Shown here one piece after another: positions 17,996-26,910 of a stretch of 64,000 bases of DNA (within the stretch, counting starts at the first letter, position 1; each line of letters opens with the position of its first letter). Source of the stretch: Maridesulfovibrio sp963676295. GTDB taxonomy: Bacteria > Desulfobacterota > Desulfovibrionia > Desulfovibrionales > Desulfovibrionaceae. The notes under the pieces were generated by a model. The model worked only from the letters and a program-made list of their open reading frames with translations. It made no database searches and was not told where the DNA came from. The stretch lies in assembly GCA_963676295.2 (NCBI GenBank), contig CAXXJR010000029.1; one strand, written 5' to 3'. The position numbers and the translations under genes are program-made.

Positions 17996-18613
17996 ATGCC
18001 GAGATCTCCAGTGCAACGTCGAAGCAAAGACAAGAAGCGGAAACTAATTGTAGCGGGGATGAAGTTATTCTCGGACAAAGGTTTCCACAAAACGAACATA
18101 AGTGAGATTGCCGAGAAAGCAGGAGTTTCTGTAGGTTCTTTTTATGGGTACTTTAAAGACAAGAAGGATCTTTTACTAGAAGTGTCACAGGCTTATGGAA
18201 GCAGCATAATTAAAGGAATATACGAAAATATCGCAGACGAAGCCCCGGTGCATGAAGACAGCTCTGCCATCATTGAATTCATAGTAAATTCAGCAAAGCA
18301 AGCGCATATGCTGTCAACAGAACTGCACAGAGAAATGTTAGCCTTAAAAAACCGTGAACCTGAAATGGCTAAGCTGGACAAACGGATTACAGCATCATTT
18401 CAGAATGGAATTGAGGAAATACTAAAAAAATGTGAAAGCAGAATAAAAGTACAGGATACAACCACAGCAGCAAAACTTGTTGCAGGAGCAATAGAAGAAA
18501 CGATGCACCGCTGCTATATTGAAAAACTCGAAAAGACAGTAGAGCCTATGCTTAGTGAACTGACTGAAATGTGTGCAGGGTATTTATTTAAGCCTATGGA
18601 CAGACAGGCTTAG
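17996..18613 (+). CDS. TetR/AcrR family transcriptional regulator
   Basis: 205 residues. The N-terminal DNA-binding domain (about 12-60) reads KLIVAGMKLFSDKGFHKTNI then EIAEKAGVSVGSFYGYFKDK, the classic TetR helix-turn-helix with the GSFYGYF recognition helix. The remainder is helical and would bind an unknown ligand. It is preceded by GAAAGAGA and by repeated inverted octamers. Its last 20 bp overlap the convergent binding-protein gene. The controlled genes other than itself are not evident. Confidence 0.93.
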   Translation: MPRSPVQRRSKDKKRKLIVAGMKLFSDKGFHKTNISEIAEKAGVSVGSFYGYFKDKKDLLLEVSQAYGSSIIKGIYENIADEAPVHEDSSAIIEFIVNSAKQAHMLSTELHREMLALKNREPEMAKLDKRITASFQNGIEEILKKCESRIKVQDTTTAAKLVAGAIEETMHRCYIEKLEKTVEPMLSELTEMCAGYLFKPMDRQA

Positions 18614-19427
18614 CTTTCGCAGAGAGATCTTTTTGCATCGCAGGTGTGGGACACAATTCTGCACATTTGGTAGGTTTGCAATTTTTCATAAAACAATAAG
18701 ACATACGAGCTTTTAGTTTTATTGCCTGAAATGTCCCGTCATGCTTCATCTCATTTAGGCTCTCAGCGATTTTGGGTGCAAGATCGGAATATTTTTTATT
18801 TATATAGGCATAGATTCTCATCTCGTTAAGTCTGCCGACTTCCTTTACATCTTTAAGATCTGGGTACAAATATAAAAACTTTTTACCTTCAATGCTATCC
18901 GAAATTATGTAATCAAGTAGTCCCTTTTCAGCCATTCTAAACAAACTAAGTTCAGAAGTTTGGATAAAAATATTACTTTCCTGCAAAACACCACTTAGAT
19001 TCTTTTCAATATTATGTCTTCCACCCCGATACCCGACAGTAGAGCCTTTAAGATCTTCCCAATTATTTATTTTAACATTGTGCTTGCTTGAAAAAACACC
19101 CGTATATGAAGATAAAAGCTGACACTCAATTCTTACAAGATTAGGGAATTTACCATTACTGACTTCGTGAAACTCATAAACTCGATGAAGTTCACCATCC
19201 AAAGCCCCTGAGTTAGACATCAACAAGGCTCTAGAACTGGGGAAACTTTTTACCTCAAATTCGATACCGATACGCTTAAAAGCTTCTTTCAATAAAGGAT
19301 AAGATATCATGGACTGATATGAATCCATTGGAGATCCTGACGCAAAAACAAGTTTATCTTGAGCAAAACAAACGTCTGCGCAGCAAATAGCGAGTACGGT
19401 AAACAGTGAAATAAAAAACTTCGTCAT
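18594..19427 (-). CDS. Periplasmic solute-binding protein (SBP_bac_3-like) with cysteine-rich tail
   Basis: 277 residues from the ATG at 19427, which begins a signal peptide (MTKFFISLFTVLAICCADVC then FAQ). The mature part resembles the amino-acid-type extracellular binding proteins: it has a lobe with GRRHNIEK-like and DYIISDS features and a QAIKLKARMSY end. No permease or ATPase lies beside it, so it may be a free-standing sensor or scavenging protein. The last 35 residues carry five cysteines (YCF, NCK, KCA, LCP, VCP), which is unusual. The gene converges with the TetR gene and overlaps its end. Confidence 0.75.
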   Translation of the reverse strand: MTKFFISLFTVLAICCADVCFAQDKLVFASGSPMDSYQSMISYPLLKEAFKRIGIEFEVKSFPSSRALLMSNSGALDGELHRVYEFHEVSNGKFPNLVRIECQLLSSYTGVFSSKHNVKINNWEDLKGSTVGYRGGRHNIEKNLSGVLQESNIFIQTSELSLFRMAEKGLLDYIISDSIEGKKFLYLYPDLKDVKEVGRLNEMRIYAYINKKYSDLAPKIAESLNEMKHDGTFQAIKLKARMSYCFMKNCKPTKCAELCPTPAMQKDLSAKAKPVCP

Positions 19428-19484
19428 ATCAAACCCACTTAAAATAGGTAGAAAAAAACTGCTGAAACCAATTCGGCACAAAAA

Positions 19485-20315
19485 TCATAAATCTATAGAT
19501 CTGACATCTTCTGAATTAATCTCAACCCCTAAGAAAGCACTACCGACGGCTGCAAATCTTTCAGCAGAATCAGTCGCAAGAAACGAAAGCCTGCCAGCCG
19601 CATCAGAATTATTGATCAAGCTTAATTCAGTAAGAATACGTTTAACAGTATTAGCTGTTGTTTCTGCTGAATCAACAAGTGTAATTTTATCACCTGCAAC
19701 CTTCGCAATAGCACCTCGCAGGACGGGGAAATGTGTACAACCCAGAACAAGAGTATCCGGACCTTCTTCACCGAATTCTGCAAACAACGGTTTCAGATAC
19801 CGTGCAGCAATGGCTTCAACTATTTCCCCTTCTATCCAACCCTCTTCTGCCAGCCCTACAAACAAAGGACACGCTTTAGCAATTATTTTTGCGCTAGAAT
19901 GCATGCTGCAGATAGTTCCCTGATAAGCACCGCCCTTCACCGTACTTTCCGTTGCTATAACTGCGATTTTACCGTTTTTACTAGCCAGACAGGCAGCTTC
20001 GGCTCCGGGTTTAACAACTCCGACAACAGGAAGCGGATTATATGCAGCCGTAAGACTGTCGATTGAAACAGCTGAGGCGGTATTGCATGCAACCACCAGC
20101 ATCTTGATTCCTTCCCTGACCAGAGCTCCTCCAGCTTGCAAAGCATATTTAATTACTGACTCAGCGCTCTTAGTTCCATAAGGAACGCGCGCTGTATCGC
20201 CTAAATACAAAAAATTTTCATGAGGCAGTAAATCCTGCAAAGCACGCAGAACTGTCAGCCCTCCAACACCTGAATCAAAAACACCTATCGGCTGATCGCA
20301 TTTATTAACAGACAA
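19485..20315 (-). CDS. murI: Glutamate racemase
   Basis: 276 residues. It interconverts L- and D-glutamate in the cytoplasm to supply peptidoglycan precursor. The two catalytic cysteines lie in VVACNTASA (near residue 76) and LVLGCTHFPVL (near 192), and the N-terminus has the IGVFDSGVGGLTVLRAL signature. It ends 57 bp before the binding-protein gene on the same strand. Confidence 0.96.
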   Translation of the reverse strand: MSVNKCDQPIGVFDSGVGGLTVLRALQDLLPHENFLYLGDTARVPYGTKSAESVIKYALQAGGALVREGIKMLVVACNTASAVSIDSLTAAYNPLPVVGVVKPGAEAACLASKNGKIAVIATESTVKGGAYQGTICSMHSSAKIIAKACPLFVGLAEEGWIEGEIVEAIAARYLKPLFAEFGEEGPDTLVLGCTHFPVLRGAIAKVAGDKITLVDSAETTANTVKRILTELSLINNSDAAGRLSFLATDSAERFAAVGSAFLGVEINSEDVRSIDL

Positions 20316-20572
20316 CTTTATAACCTCTGCTCATATTTATATTGCTTAATAGCTACATCCATAAAATAGCCGAGCACTGAGTAGTCGACCGGACACTGTT
20401 AGTAAAGTAATTATTAAAATTTATCAGGGTTCACCAAATAATATTAAGCATTAAAAATAATACTGAATCAATAATGTCACAATGTTGCTACTGCAATGTA
20501 ACTAAATTATTTTGCTGATAACATACTATTTGAATTTGACAATTATAAATTTTGTGAAAACGGGATAACTCT

Positions 20573-21334
20573 ATGAAAACACTTGCGTGCTACAATATGA
20601 AAGGTGGTGTTGGAAAAACCACTACAGCGGTAAATATGGCTTATTTAAGCGCGCTGAATGGTTACAGAACTCTGGTATGGGATCTAGACCCGCAGGGAGC
20701 AGCATCTTTTCACTTAGGAGTAGAGCTTATTCAAAAAACTAAATTAAAAAAATTAATAAAAGACCGTAAAATTATTCAAACGCTAATTGAACCCACGCCG
20801 TATAAAAATTTGAAGGTCATTCCTGCTGGTTTTGATTATCGCAATATGGATATCGTTCTGGATGACAGTAAAAAAGCTAAAAAAAATATCGATAAGATTC
20901 TTGATTCCTTAAAAAAAAGCTTTGATGTATTTATTTTTGATTGCCCACCGAGTATTTCTTCTCTTTCAGATGCTGTTTTTGCAACATCCGATTATATTAT
21001 AATGCCTATGATTCCGGCAGTCCTCTCTGAACAAACTTTCATTAAGGTTAGCGAATACATGGCTGGAATGGAAAAGTCGAAAGCAGAAATAATCCCTTTC
21101 TTTAATATGTTTGATAGGCGCAAAAGTATTCACCGTTCACTTGTACTCAAAAACAAAAAACAATATCCGGGTCAGTTCTGTGATGTAATGATACCTGCTC
21201 GCGCAAATATCGAAAGAATGGGAATTGAACAAGCACCGATTCATGAATTTGATCCAACGTCAGATGCAGCCAAATCTTACTTAGCTCTTTGGAAAGAAAT
21301 TGAACGTAGAACAAATCTAGTAAAACAGAGCTAA
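20573..21334 (+). CDS. ParA-family ATPase, orphan
   Basis: 253 residues. The deviant Walker A motif KGGVGKTT (residues 11-18) and the later VFIFDCPPS Walker A'/B region mark the ParA/MinD superfamily. No parB-like gene and no obvious parS sites adjoin it, so it is an orphan partitioning-type ATPase, perhaps positioning a protein cargo. It lies in host DNA between murI and comM, 175 bp from the interrupted comM 3' end, and is transcribed towards it. Confidence 0.88.
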   Translation: MKTLACYNMKGGVGKTTTAVNMAYLSALNGYRTLVWDLDPQGAASFHLGVELIQKTKLKKLIKDRKIIQTLIEPTPYKNLKVIPAGFDYRNMDIVLDDSKKAKKNIDKILDSLKKSFDVFIFDCPPSISSLSDAVFATSDYIIMPMIPAVLSEQTFIKVSEYMAGMEKSKAEIIPFFNMFDRRKSIHRSLVLKNKKQYPGQFCDVMIPARANIERMGIEQAPIHEFDPTSDAAKSYLALWKEIERRTNLVKQS

Positions 21335-21509
21335 GCCATACTTATCATAACTTATTTTCTGCTATCGACAAATTAGGTACTTTTAAAAATATTTAGGGAA
21401 GAATTCATTAACTACAAAAGGACTGTTCCTGCTCTTATTCCATGCTTCAGGAATAAATCTAAATAACACTCTAGGTAAACGTGAAGTCTAAATTTAAAAT
21501 AAAACCTAC

Positions 21510-22177
21510 TTACTTCTGTCTATCCATACTACGATAATTAATTGCCTCCGCAAGATGCGGAACTTTAATTGTCTCCTCTTCGCTAAGATCAGCGATAGTG
21601 CGAGCTATTCTCAGTATTCGGGTATACGCTCTTGCTGAAAGCCCCAAACTCCGCACCGCTTGTTCAAGGAAAGTATGTTCTGCTTCAGTCAGCTCACAGA
21701 ATTTTTCAAGAGATGAACCTGAAAGTTCGCTATTAGTAAGTATGCTTAGGTTCTTGTATCTTTCTGCCTGTATTGCTCTGACCCGTTCAATGCTTTCACG
21801 CATTGTGGCAGAATCAAGCCCCTTATTTCCACGCAAATCTTTGTAGTCAACAGCCGGGACTTCTATCTGCAAATCAATACGGTCCAAAAGAGGTCCTGAC
21901 AAACGAGAAGCATACCTTTGCACGGCTACAGGGGTGCATGTACAAGCGTGTCTGTCATCGGTGTAATATCCGCACGGACATGGATTCATTGCTGCCACAA
22001 GCATAAAATCTGCCGGATATGATAAGGACATTGCAGCACGGGAAATAGTTACTTCACCGCCCTCAAGGGGCTGACGAAGCACTTCAAGCACGTTTTTCTT
22101 AAACTCGGGCAATTCATCTAAAAAAAGCACTCCTCGATGCGCAAGTGAAACCTCACCGGGCTTAGGATATGCCCCGC
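21510..22177 (-). pseudogene. comM: comM/yifB, 3' half, separated by the transposon
   Basis: This encodes the C-terminal 222 or so residues of the ComM/YifB Mg-chelatase-like AAA+ ATPase: AYPKPGEVSLAHRG leads into the Walker B region GVLFLDELPEF, then the sensor region and the C-terminal domain ending at 21510. An open frame runs 91 bp beyond the junction into the element and adds an unrelated hydrophobic N-terminus, so no native protein is expected. Joined to 54522-55380 it gives 1,527 bp, exactly 508 codons plus stop. ComM is a branch-migration helicase used in natural transformation. Confidence 0.95.
22173..22177. repeat. Target site duplication, first copy (cccgc)
   Basis: The five bases cccgc directly abut the TGT end of the transposon and recur next to the other end at 54517-54521. 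A 5-bp duplication is the normal product of Tn7-family transposition. Deleting the element with one copy restores the comM frame. Confidence 0.95.
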
Positions 22178-22311
22178 TGTAATTATTATAAATAGATACG
22201 ACAGTAAAATAGCTTAGATCAGTAAACAAGCCACACCCTATTGAAATTATTACGACAAAAAGATACAAATAGACACTATGGAAAATAAAATGGTTACAAA
22301 TAAACGCGACA
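22178..22311. repeat. Transposon end (tns-proximal): three TnsB-type sites
   Basis: After the terminal TGT come three copies of a 14-bp motif: AAATAGATACGACA at 22190, AAATTATTACGACA at 22244 and AAATAAACGCGACA at 22298. Each starts exactly 54 bp after the previous one. The third copy lies inside the first codons of tnsA. By homology with Tn7, these would be binding sites for the TnsB transposase, and they overlap where the tns promoter should be, so autoregulation is likely (inference). Confidence 0.85.
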
Positions 22312-22985
22312 AAATTATTCCAAGGCAGGTCCGAAAAATTAAACCTACTAGGCGCAGTGTCTCTGGAGTTTATATCTTTCGCTCTGAAACAGCCATACAG
22401 TTTGAATCTCTCCTTGAGAAGGATTTTTTAGTGCGAAAAGAATTCAATATTTCTGTTCTAGATGTCATTCCGCAACCTTGTAAAATTCCTTTTATTGATC
22501 GCAATGGCCGAGCCCAAACTTATACTCCTGATTTTCTTGTTTATTACAAGTTAGGTAATGCAGATATCGACAATTATCCTCGCCCAGAATTAATCGAAGT
22601 TAAGCCTGAAAAACACTGGAGAAAAAACAAAGATAAATGGTTTCCAAAATGGAAAGCAGCTTACCGCTATGCCAAAGAGCAAGGATGGACGTTTCATATC
22701 CACGATGAAACGCGCATCAGGAATCAAGTTTTAGCAAATATCACTTTTCTAGAACGCTATAAACAAATGATCTTCCCACAAGAAGAATCTAAGTTTATTC
22801 TAAAAAGTATTAATAAAAGTGGCATAGTATCACTTGAACGAATTTTAGCGAAACATTTTATGGGAAGCTACAGGGCAGAGGGGGTACGCCACGTTTGGCA
22901 TCTCTTAGCTTCTCGGGAATTAGACTGCAACATATCGCTTCCTTTAAAGGAAACGACAGAACTGTGGGTACCTATTCATGACTGA
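22278..22985 (+). CDS. tnsA: TnsA-like endonuclease of the heteromeric transposase
   Basis: 235 residues (ATG at 22278; an in-frame ATG at 22290 is an alternative, neither with a strong ribosome binding site). The restriction-endonuclease-like core is visible: E43/E47 in QFESLLEKDF, D85 in YTPDFLVYY and the EVK triad (E107, K109) in ELIEVKPEK. TnsA cuts the 5' strands at the transposon ends, so that the element moves by cut-and-paste and not by cointegrate formation. It overlaps tnsB by 8 bp. Confidence 0.92.
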   Translation: MENKMVTNKRDKIIPRQVRKIKPTRRSVSGVYIFRSETAIQFESLLEKDFLVRKEFNISVLDVIPQPCKIPFIDRNGRAQTYTPDFLVYYKLGNADIDNYPRPELIEVKPEKHWRKNKDKWFPKWKAAYRYAKEQGWTFHIHDETRIRNQVLANITFLERYKQMIFPQEESKFILKSINKSGIVSLERILAKHFMGSYRAEGVRHVWHLLASRELDCNISLPLKETTELWVPIHD

Positions 22986-24897
22986 TATTAACGATGACCT
23001 TACCGAAATTGATAGCTTTAAACCTAACCGAGCTCCCATTGATTTTAAAGTAGGTAATATAGTTCTGCATCAAAACGAGACCTATCGAATTTCCGAAATT
23101 CTTGACTTCGAAACAATAATTGGAATTAAAATTGATAGTGGCCGAAGCTACCCACTTCGTCTCAAAGAATTAAAAAGGATTGAACAAGAAACTGATGATA
23201 ACTATGAATATTTAGATCTTGATGAAATAACCTCTGAAAATTGGCAAATAGCTAAAAGTAGATACGAAAAAATTAAGCCACTCTTGGAAATGGAATCTCC
23301 AGGACGTAAAAAAGTTGAAGCCCGAGCGAAAGAAGTCGGAGTACATCCATCAACTCTTTATGCATGGCTGAAAAAGTATAAAAGTTTCAGGGTCACTGCT
23401 GCGCTAATTCCTTACAAGCGAGGATGGAGAGAAGGCAATTTACGAATCTCTCCAGAAGCCGAAAAAATTATCACTGCGTCCATCAATGAATATTATTTAA
23501 CCCCTGAGCGTCCAACAGTTTCAAGCACAATCGAAGATATTCAAATTAGATGCCGAGAAAAAGGTATTCCCTCACCTAGCGATGCAACAATACGAGCAAG
23601 GATAGCAAATATTAGTGAAAAAAAACGACTAAAGGAGCGAGGAGAAATAGAAAAATATAAGCAAAAATTTACAGCAACTCCGGGTTCTTTTCCTGGAGCA
23701 AACTACCCCTTATCAATTGTACAGATTGACCATACTCCCGTAGATATCGAGCTTGTCGATGATGAGTATAGAAAAGCGATAGGTAGACCATGGATTACGG
23801 TCGCTATAGATGTATATTCACGGATGATCACGGGATACTACCTATCATTTGATGCTCCATCTGGAACTTCAGTTGCTATGTGCCTTTCGCACTCAATCTT
23901 GCCAAAGGATGAATGGCTGAGTCTTTACAATATTAAGAACCCATGGCCTGTTTGGGGAAAGCCACAAACAATTCATGTAGACAACGGCCCCGATTTCAGA
24001 GCTGATAACCTTGAACTATCTTGTACCCAACATGGTATCCATATCCATTTTCGAAAGGTAAAAGTTCCAAGGTATGGAGGGCATATCGAAAGACTTCTCG
24101 GCAGCATAATGAAAAAAACCCATAATATTCCAGGGAGTACTTTTTCATCTATACAAGAAAAAGGAGAATATAAATCAGAAACAAAAGCCGTTTTTACAAA
24201 GTCAGAATACGAAGAATGGCTTCTAAACCTGTTCACAGGATATTATCACACTCGAATTCATAAAGGATTAGGCATCCCCCCAAACCGCAAATGGGAGATT
24301 GGTATTTTCGGTAATACCGAAGAAGACGGAATTGGTATTAGACCTTACCCTGCTGACAGGCTCTCACTTCAATTGGATTTTTTACCGGCGTTCAGAAGGA
24401 CTGTTCAAACTTTCGGAGTTACCATTGATGGCTTAAAATACTATGCAGAGCCATTACGAACATGGATAAACTATACTGATCCTAAAACAAAGACTAAAAA
24501 GCAACTTGTATTTAGGCGAGACCCTCGGGACATAAGTAGTCTATGGTTTTTCGATCCCAAGCTAAAACAATATTTCAAAATTCCATTTGCAAATCTTTCG
24601 CTTCCTCCCATGAGTATATGGGAGCTTAGAGAAGCAAAAGAGAAGCTCAAGCAAGAAGGAATCAAGCACACTAATGAGCATCAAATCTTAGATACTGTGA
24701 TTTTACTTCGTGAACTTGTTGATAAAGCAAAAGAAAAAACAAAAAAAGCACGGAGACAAGCCCAACGAAGAAAGGAACACGAAAAAAATGTTAGCCCTGC
24801 AGTTCCATTCACAAAAAAGAAAAGAACTAATCCTCCGCAAGATTCATTCGATGAGCTTGTCGATGGAGATATAGATGGTTTTGGAGATATTGCGTAA
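22978..24897 (+). CDS. tnsB: TnsB-like DDE transposase
   Basis: 639 residues. A helix-turn-helix region near 110-135 (VEARAKEVGVHPSTLYAWLK) precedes an RNase H-fold integrase core with the catalytic triad D251 (VQIDHTP), D335 (HVDNGPD) and E371 (GGHIERLLG). The long basic C-terminus (about 575-610) should contact TnsC. It binds the end repeats and joins the 3' ends to the target. The stop overlaps the tnsC start by one base (TAATG). Confidence 0.96.
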   Translation: MTDINDDLTEIDSFKPNRAPIDFKVGNIVLHQNETYRISEILDFETIIGIKIDSGRSYPLRLKELKRIEQETDDNYEYLDLDEITSENWQIAKSRYEKIKPLLEMESPGRKKVEARAKEVGVHPSTLYAWLKKYKSFRVTAALIPYKRGWREGNLRISPEAEKIITASINEYYLTPERPTVSSTIEDIQIRCREKGIPSPSDATIRARIANISEKKRLKERGEIEKYKQKFTATPGSFPGANYPLSIVQIDHTPVDIELVDDEYRKAIGRPWITVAIDVYSRMITGYYLSFDAPSGTSVAMCLSHSILPKDEWLSLYNIKNPWPVWGKPQTIHVDNGPDFRADNLELSCTQHGIHIHFRKVKVPRYGGHIERLLGSIMKKTHNIPGSTFSSIQEKGEYKSETKAVFTKSEYEEWLLNLFTGYYHTRIHKGLGIPPNRKWEIGIFGNTEEDGIGIRPYPADRLSLQLDFLPAFRRTVQTFGVTIDGLKYYAEPLRTWINYTDPKTKTKKQLVFRRDPRDISSLWFFDPKLKQYFKIPFANLSLPPMSIWELREAKEKLKQEGIKHTNEHQILDTVILLRELVDKAKEKTKKARRQAQRRKEHEKNVSPAVPFTKKKRTNPPQDSFDELVDGDIDGFGDIA

Positions 24898-25805
24898 TGC
24901 CTAACGAAAGCGACACAATTAATGTAAATCACGTTCACCCTGATTTCAGACATCTTCTCGGTTTTTCTAAAGAAGATCGAATAGCCTTTCTGGACGAACC
25001 AAGGTGGGTAGGCTATGCCGCAGCACGAAATATAATCGACACACTACAAGGCCTCATGAACAAGCCGACCCGCCCGAGGATGCCTAATCTTCTTCTTGTA
25101 GGAGAGTCCAATAATGGAAAAACAACTATTGTCAGAAGATTCAAAGACCTTTGCGGCGAAGGATACGTGAATGAAAACGCCGACCCTGTGAAACCTCTCA
25201 TTTTGGCTGAAGCTCCACCCAGTGCAGATGAAAAAGGGTTATACATTTCAATCCTTGAAAGATTCTTCACACCATATCGTCCAACAGATCCTGCAACCAA
25301 ATTAAGATACCAAGTCGTTCATTTATTCAGGACATGCCACGTCAAAATGCTAATTATTGATGAATTCCATTCCCTGCTCACAGGGACACCGATAAAGCAA
25401 CGCGAAGTAATGAATGCAATTAAACTTCTGTCTAATGAATTACAAATCTCGATCGTTGGTGTTGGAACACGAGAAGCCATTACGGTCTTGCACACAGACC
25501 CCCAACATGCCAGTAGATTTGATGTTCTTACACTCTCTCTTTGGGAGTTAAATAAAAATTTCCAAAAATTGTTGGTCGACTTTGAACAACTACTACCGTT
25601 GCGCAAACCATCTGGTCTACATCGCCCAGAACTGGCACGAAAGCTACATGCGATATCCAGAGGTAACATTGGAGATCTTCATCGCCTCTTAGTAGAGTGT
25701 GCAAAGGAAGCTATAATCAAGGATAAAGAATTAATTAACGAAGAGATAATACAGAGCAAATCATGGGTTCAACCTACACGTGGCATAAGGGAGCTCGCCG
25801 GGTAG
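24897..25805 (+). CDS. tnsC: TnsC-like AAA+ regulator ATPase
   Basis: 302 residues with Walker A GESNNGKT (69-76) and Walker B LIIDE (152-156), followed by sensor-1-like SIVGVGTREA. The size is like TniB/TnsC of the Tn6022 and Tn5053 groups, shorter than canonical Tn7 TnsC. It would polymerise on target DNA and link the target selector to TnsA/TnsB. Its 3' end overlaps tniQ by 43 bp. Confidence 0.95.
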   Translation: MPNESDTINVNHVHPDFRHLLGFSKEDRIAFLDEPRWVGYAAARNIIDTLQGLMNKPTRPRMPNLLLVGESNNGKTTIVRRFKDLCGEGYVNENADPVKPLILAEAPPSADEKGLYISILERFFTPYRPTDPATKLRYQVVHLFRTCHVKMLIIDEFHSLLTGTPIKQREVMNAIKLLSNELQISIVGVGTREAITVLHTDPQHASRFDVLTLSLWELNKNFQKLLVDFEQLLPLRKPSGLHRPELARKLHAISRGNIGDLHRLLVECAKEAIIKDKELINEEIIQSKSWVQPTRGIRELAG

Positions 25806-26905
25806 CCCCTACTTGGTCTATTTCAAGCGATATCAACCAAGATGAACTTTTTTCATCCTGGCTGATAAGGAACGCACTTTTAAATGGCTGTGACCCCTTA
25901 ACACTTGCTTGGAATCTTTGGCCAGACTGGCGTCCTTGGACAATCGACATAGACAGATTTGTTGCTCTTGAAAAACTATCCTATCTTTCACAATGTTCCG
26001 GCATATCAGTTAAAGAGATCCACGCAACAACACTATATAATCTCGCTCAGCGTATAGCCCCAACTCGAAAAAGCCGTAAAACGATATGGCCTTGGATTTT
26101 AGCAATTGGGGCACGAAATAGAAAAAGGAAAAGATATGCACTACAATATTGCCCTATATGTCTCCAAAATGATCAAGCCCCATATTTCAGAATACAATGG
26201 AGATTAGCTTGGCATACAGTATGCCATCAACATGAATGTTTACTTTGGGACAAATGCCCTTCCTGCGGCTCCCCAATTCAACCTCATACACTTACCGGGA
26301 AAGAGTGCTCCATAGCAATTTGTTCATCCTGTAAATTCGACCTCAAAAACTCCCCATCCCAAAACGCCTCTTCTCACTTAATTTCCTTTCAGAAGAAAAC
26401 AGACCAGGCTGCAATCTCAAATAAAGCTATATATAACGGAATAAAGTTGACTGCTAAGGAATGGTTTGAGTTAGCTCATTTCTTCTCACTACTGGTCAGA
26501 AAAATTTGTTCCGCAACAATAACCCCCTACCAAAGGCTCCTCGAATATGCTGGATTAGATTACTTAAAACACATTCTTTGTCCCCCCAGAGTTCGTATCG
26601 AACTTCTGCCAGCAGATGACCGCGTCAACCTATTACTGGGAACTCATCATCTCACGAGCCGAGACTTTAGCTCACTGCAGACAATTCTTCATGATGTTGA
26701 AGCAACACGACAATGTTTTTGTCCTAAAGGAACGTACTTACCGCCAGTCCTTCAAGAAATTTACTTCACCCTTCCAGACAACGCATATCAGATGAAACAT
26801 AAGTCTAAAAGACGACAACGTAAGCTTTCGCCAACACCCCGCAGTGTTGTGGAAAAAAAGATCCAGCGGTTGTTAAAAATCATGGATTTCAATTTAAGAG
26901 AGTAA
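25763..26905 (+). CDS. tniQ: TniQ/TnsD-family target-selection protein
   Basis: 380 residues. The N-terminal TniQ domain has the family's opening pattern (DELFSSWLIRNALLNGCDPL near residue 27) and zinc-finger cysteines in YCPICLQND, then HxxxxHECLLWDKCPSCGS and CSSC. It is shorter than the sequence-specific TnsD proteins, so it is probably the adaptor type that works with a separate DNA-recognising selector, here the next gene. Start ATG at 25763 lies inside tnsC. Confidence 0.9.
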   Translation: MGSTYTWHKGARRVAPTWSISSDINQDELFSSWLIRNALLNGCDPLTLAWNLWPDWRPWTIDIDRFVALEKLSYLSQCSGISVKEIHATTLYNLAQRIAPTRKSRKTIWPWILAIGARNRKRKRYALQYCPICLQNDQAPYFRIQWRLAWHTVCHQHECLLWDKCPSCGSPIQPHTLTGKECSIAICSSCKFDLKNSPSQNASSHLISFQKKTDQAAISNKAIYNGIKLTAKEWFELAHFFSLLVRKICSATITPYQRLLEYAGLDYLKHILCPPRVRIELLPADDRVNLLLGTHHLTSRDFSSLQTILHDVEATRQCFCPKGTYLPPVLQEIYFTLPDNAYQMKHKSKRRQRKLSPTPRSVVEKKIQRLLKIMDFNLRE

Positions 26906-26910
26906 AGGCT

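Noticed and set aside
20573..21334. ParA-type gene as part of the mobile element
   Set aside because: It lies outside the exact element end, on the far side of the comM 3' half, so it is host DNA unless an older insertion exists.
22178..22268. Hydrophobic N-terminus in frame with the 3' half of comM
   Set aside because: These codons are transposon-end sequence read by chance; no ribosome binding site is convincing and the terminal repeats explain the bases.
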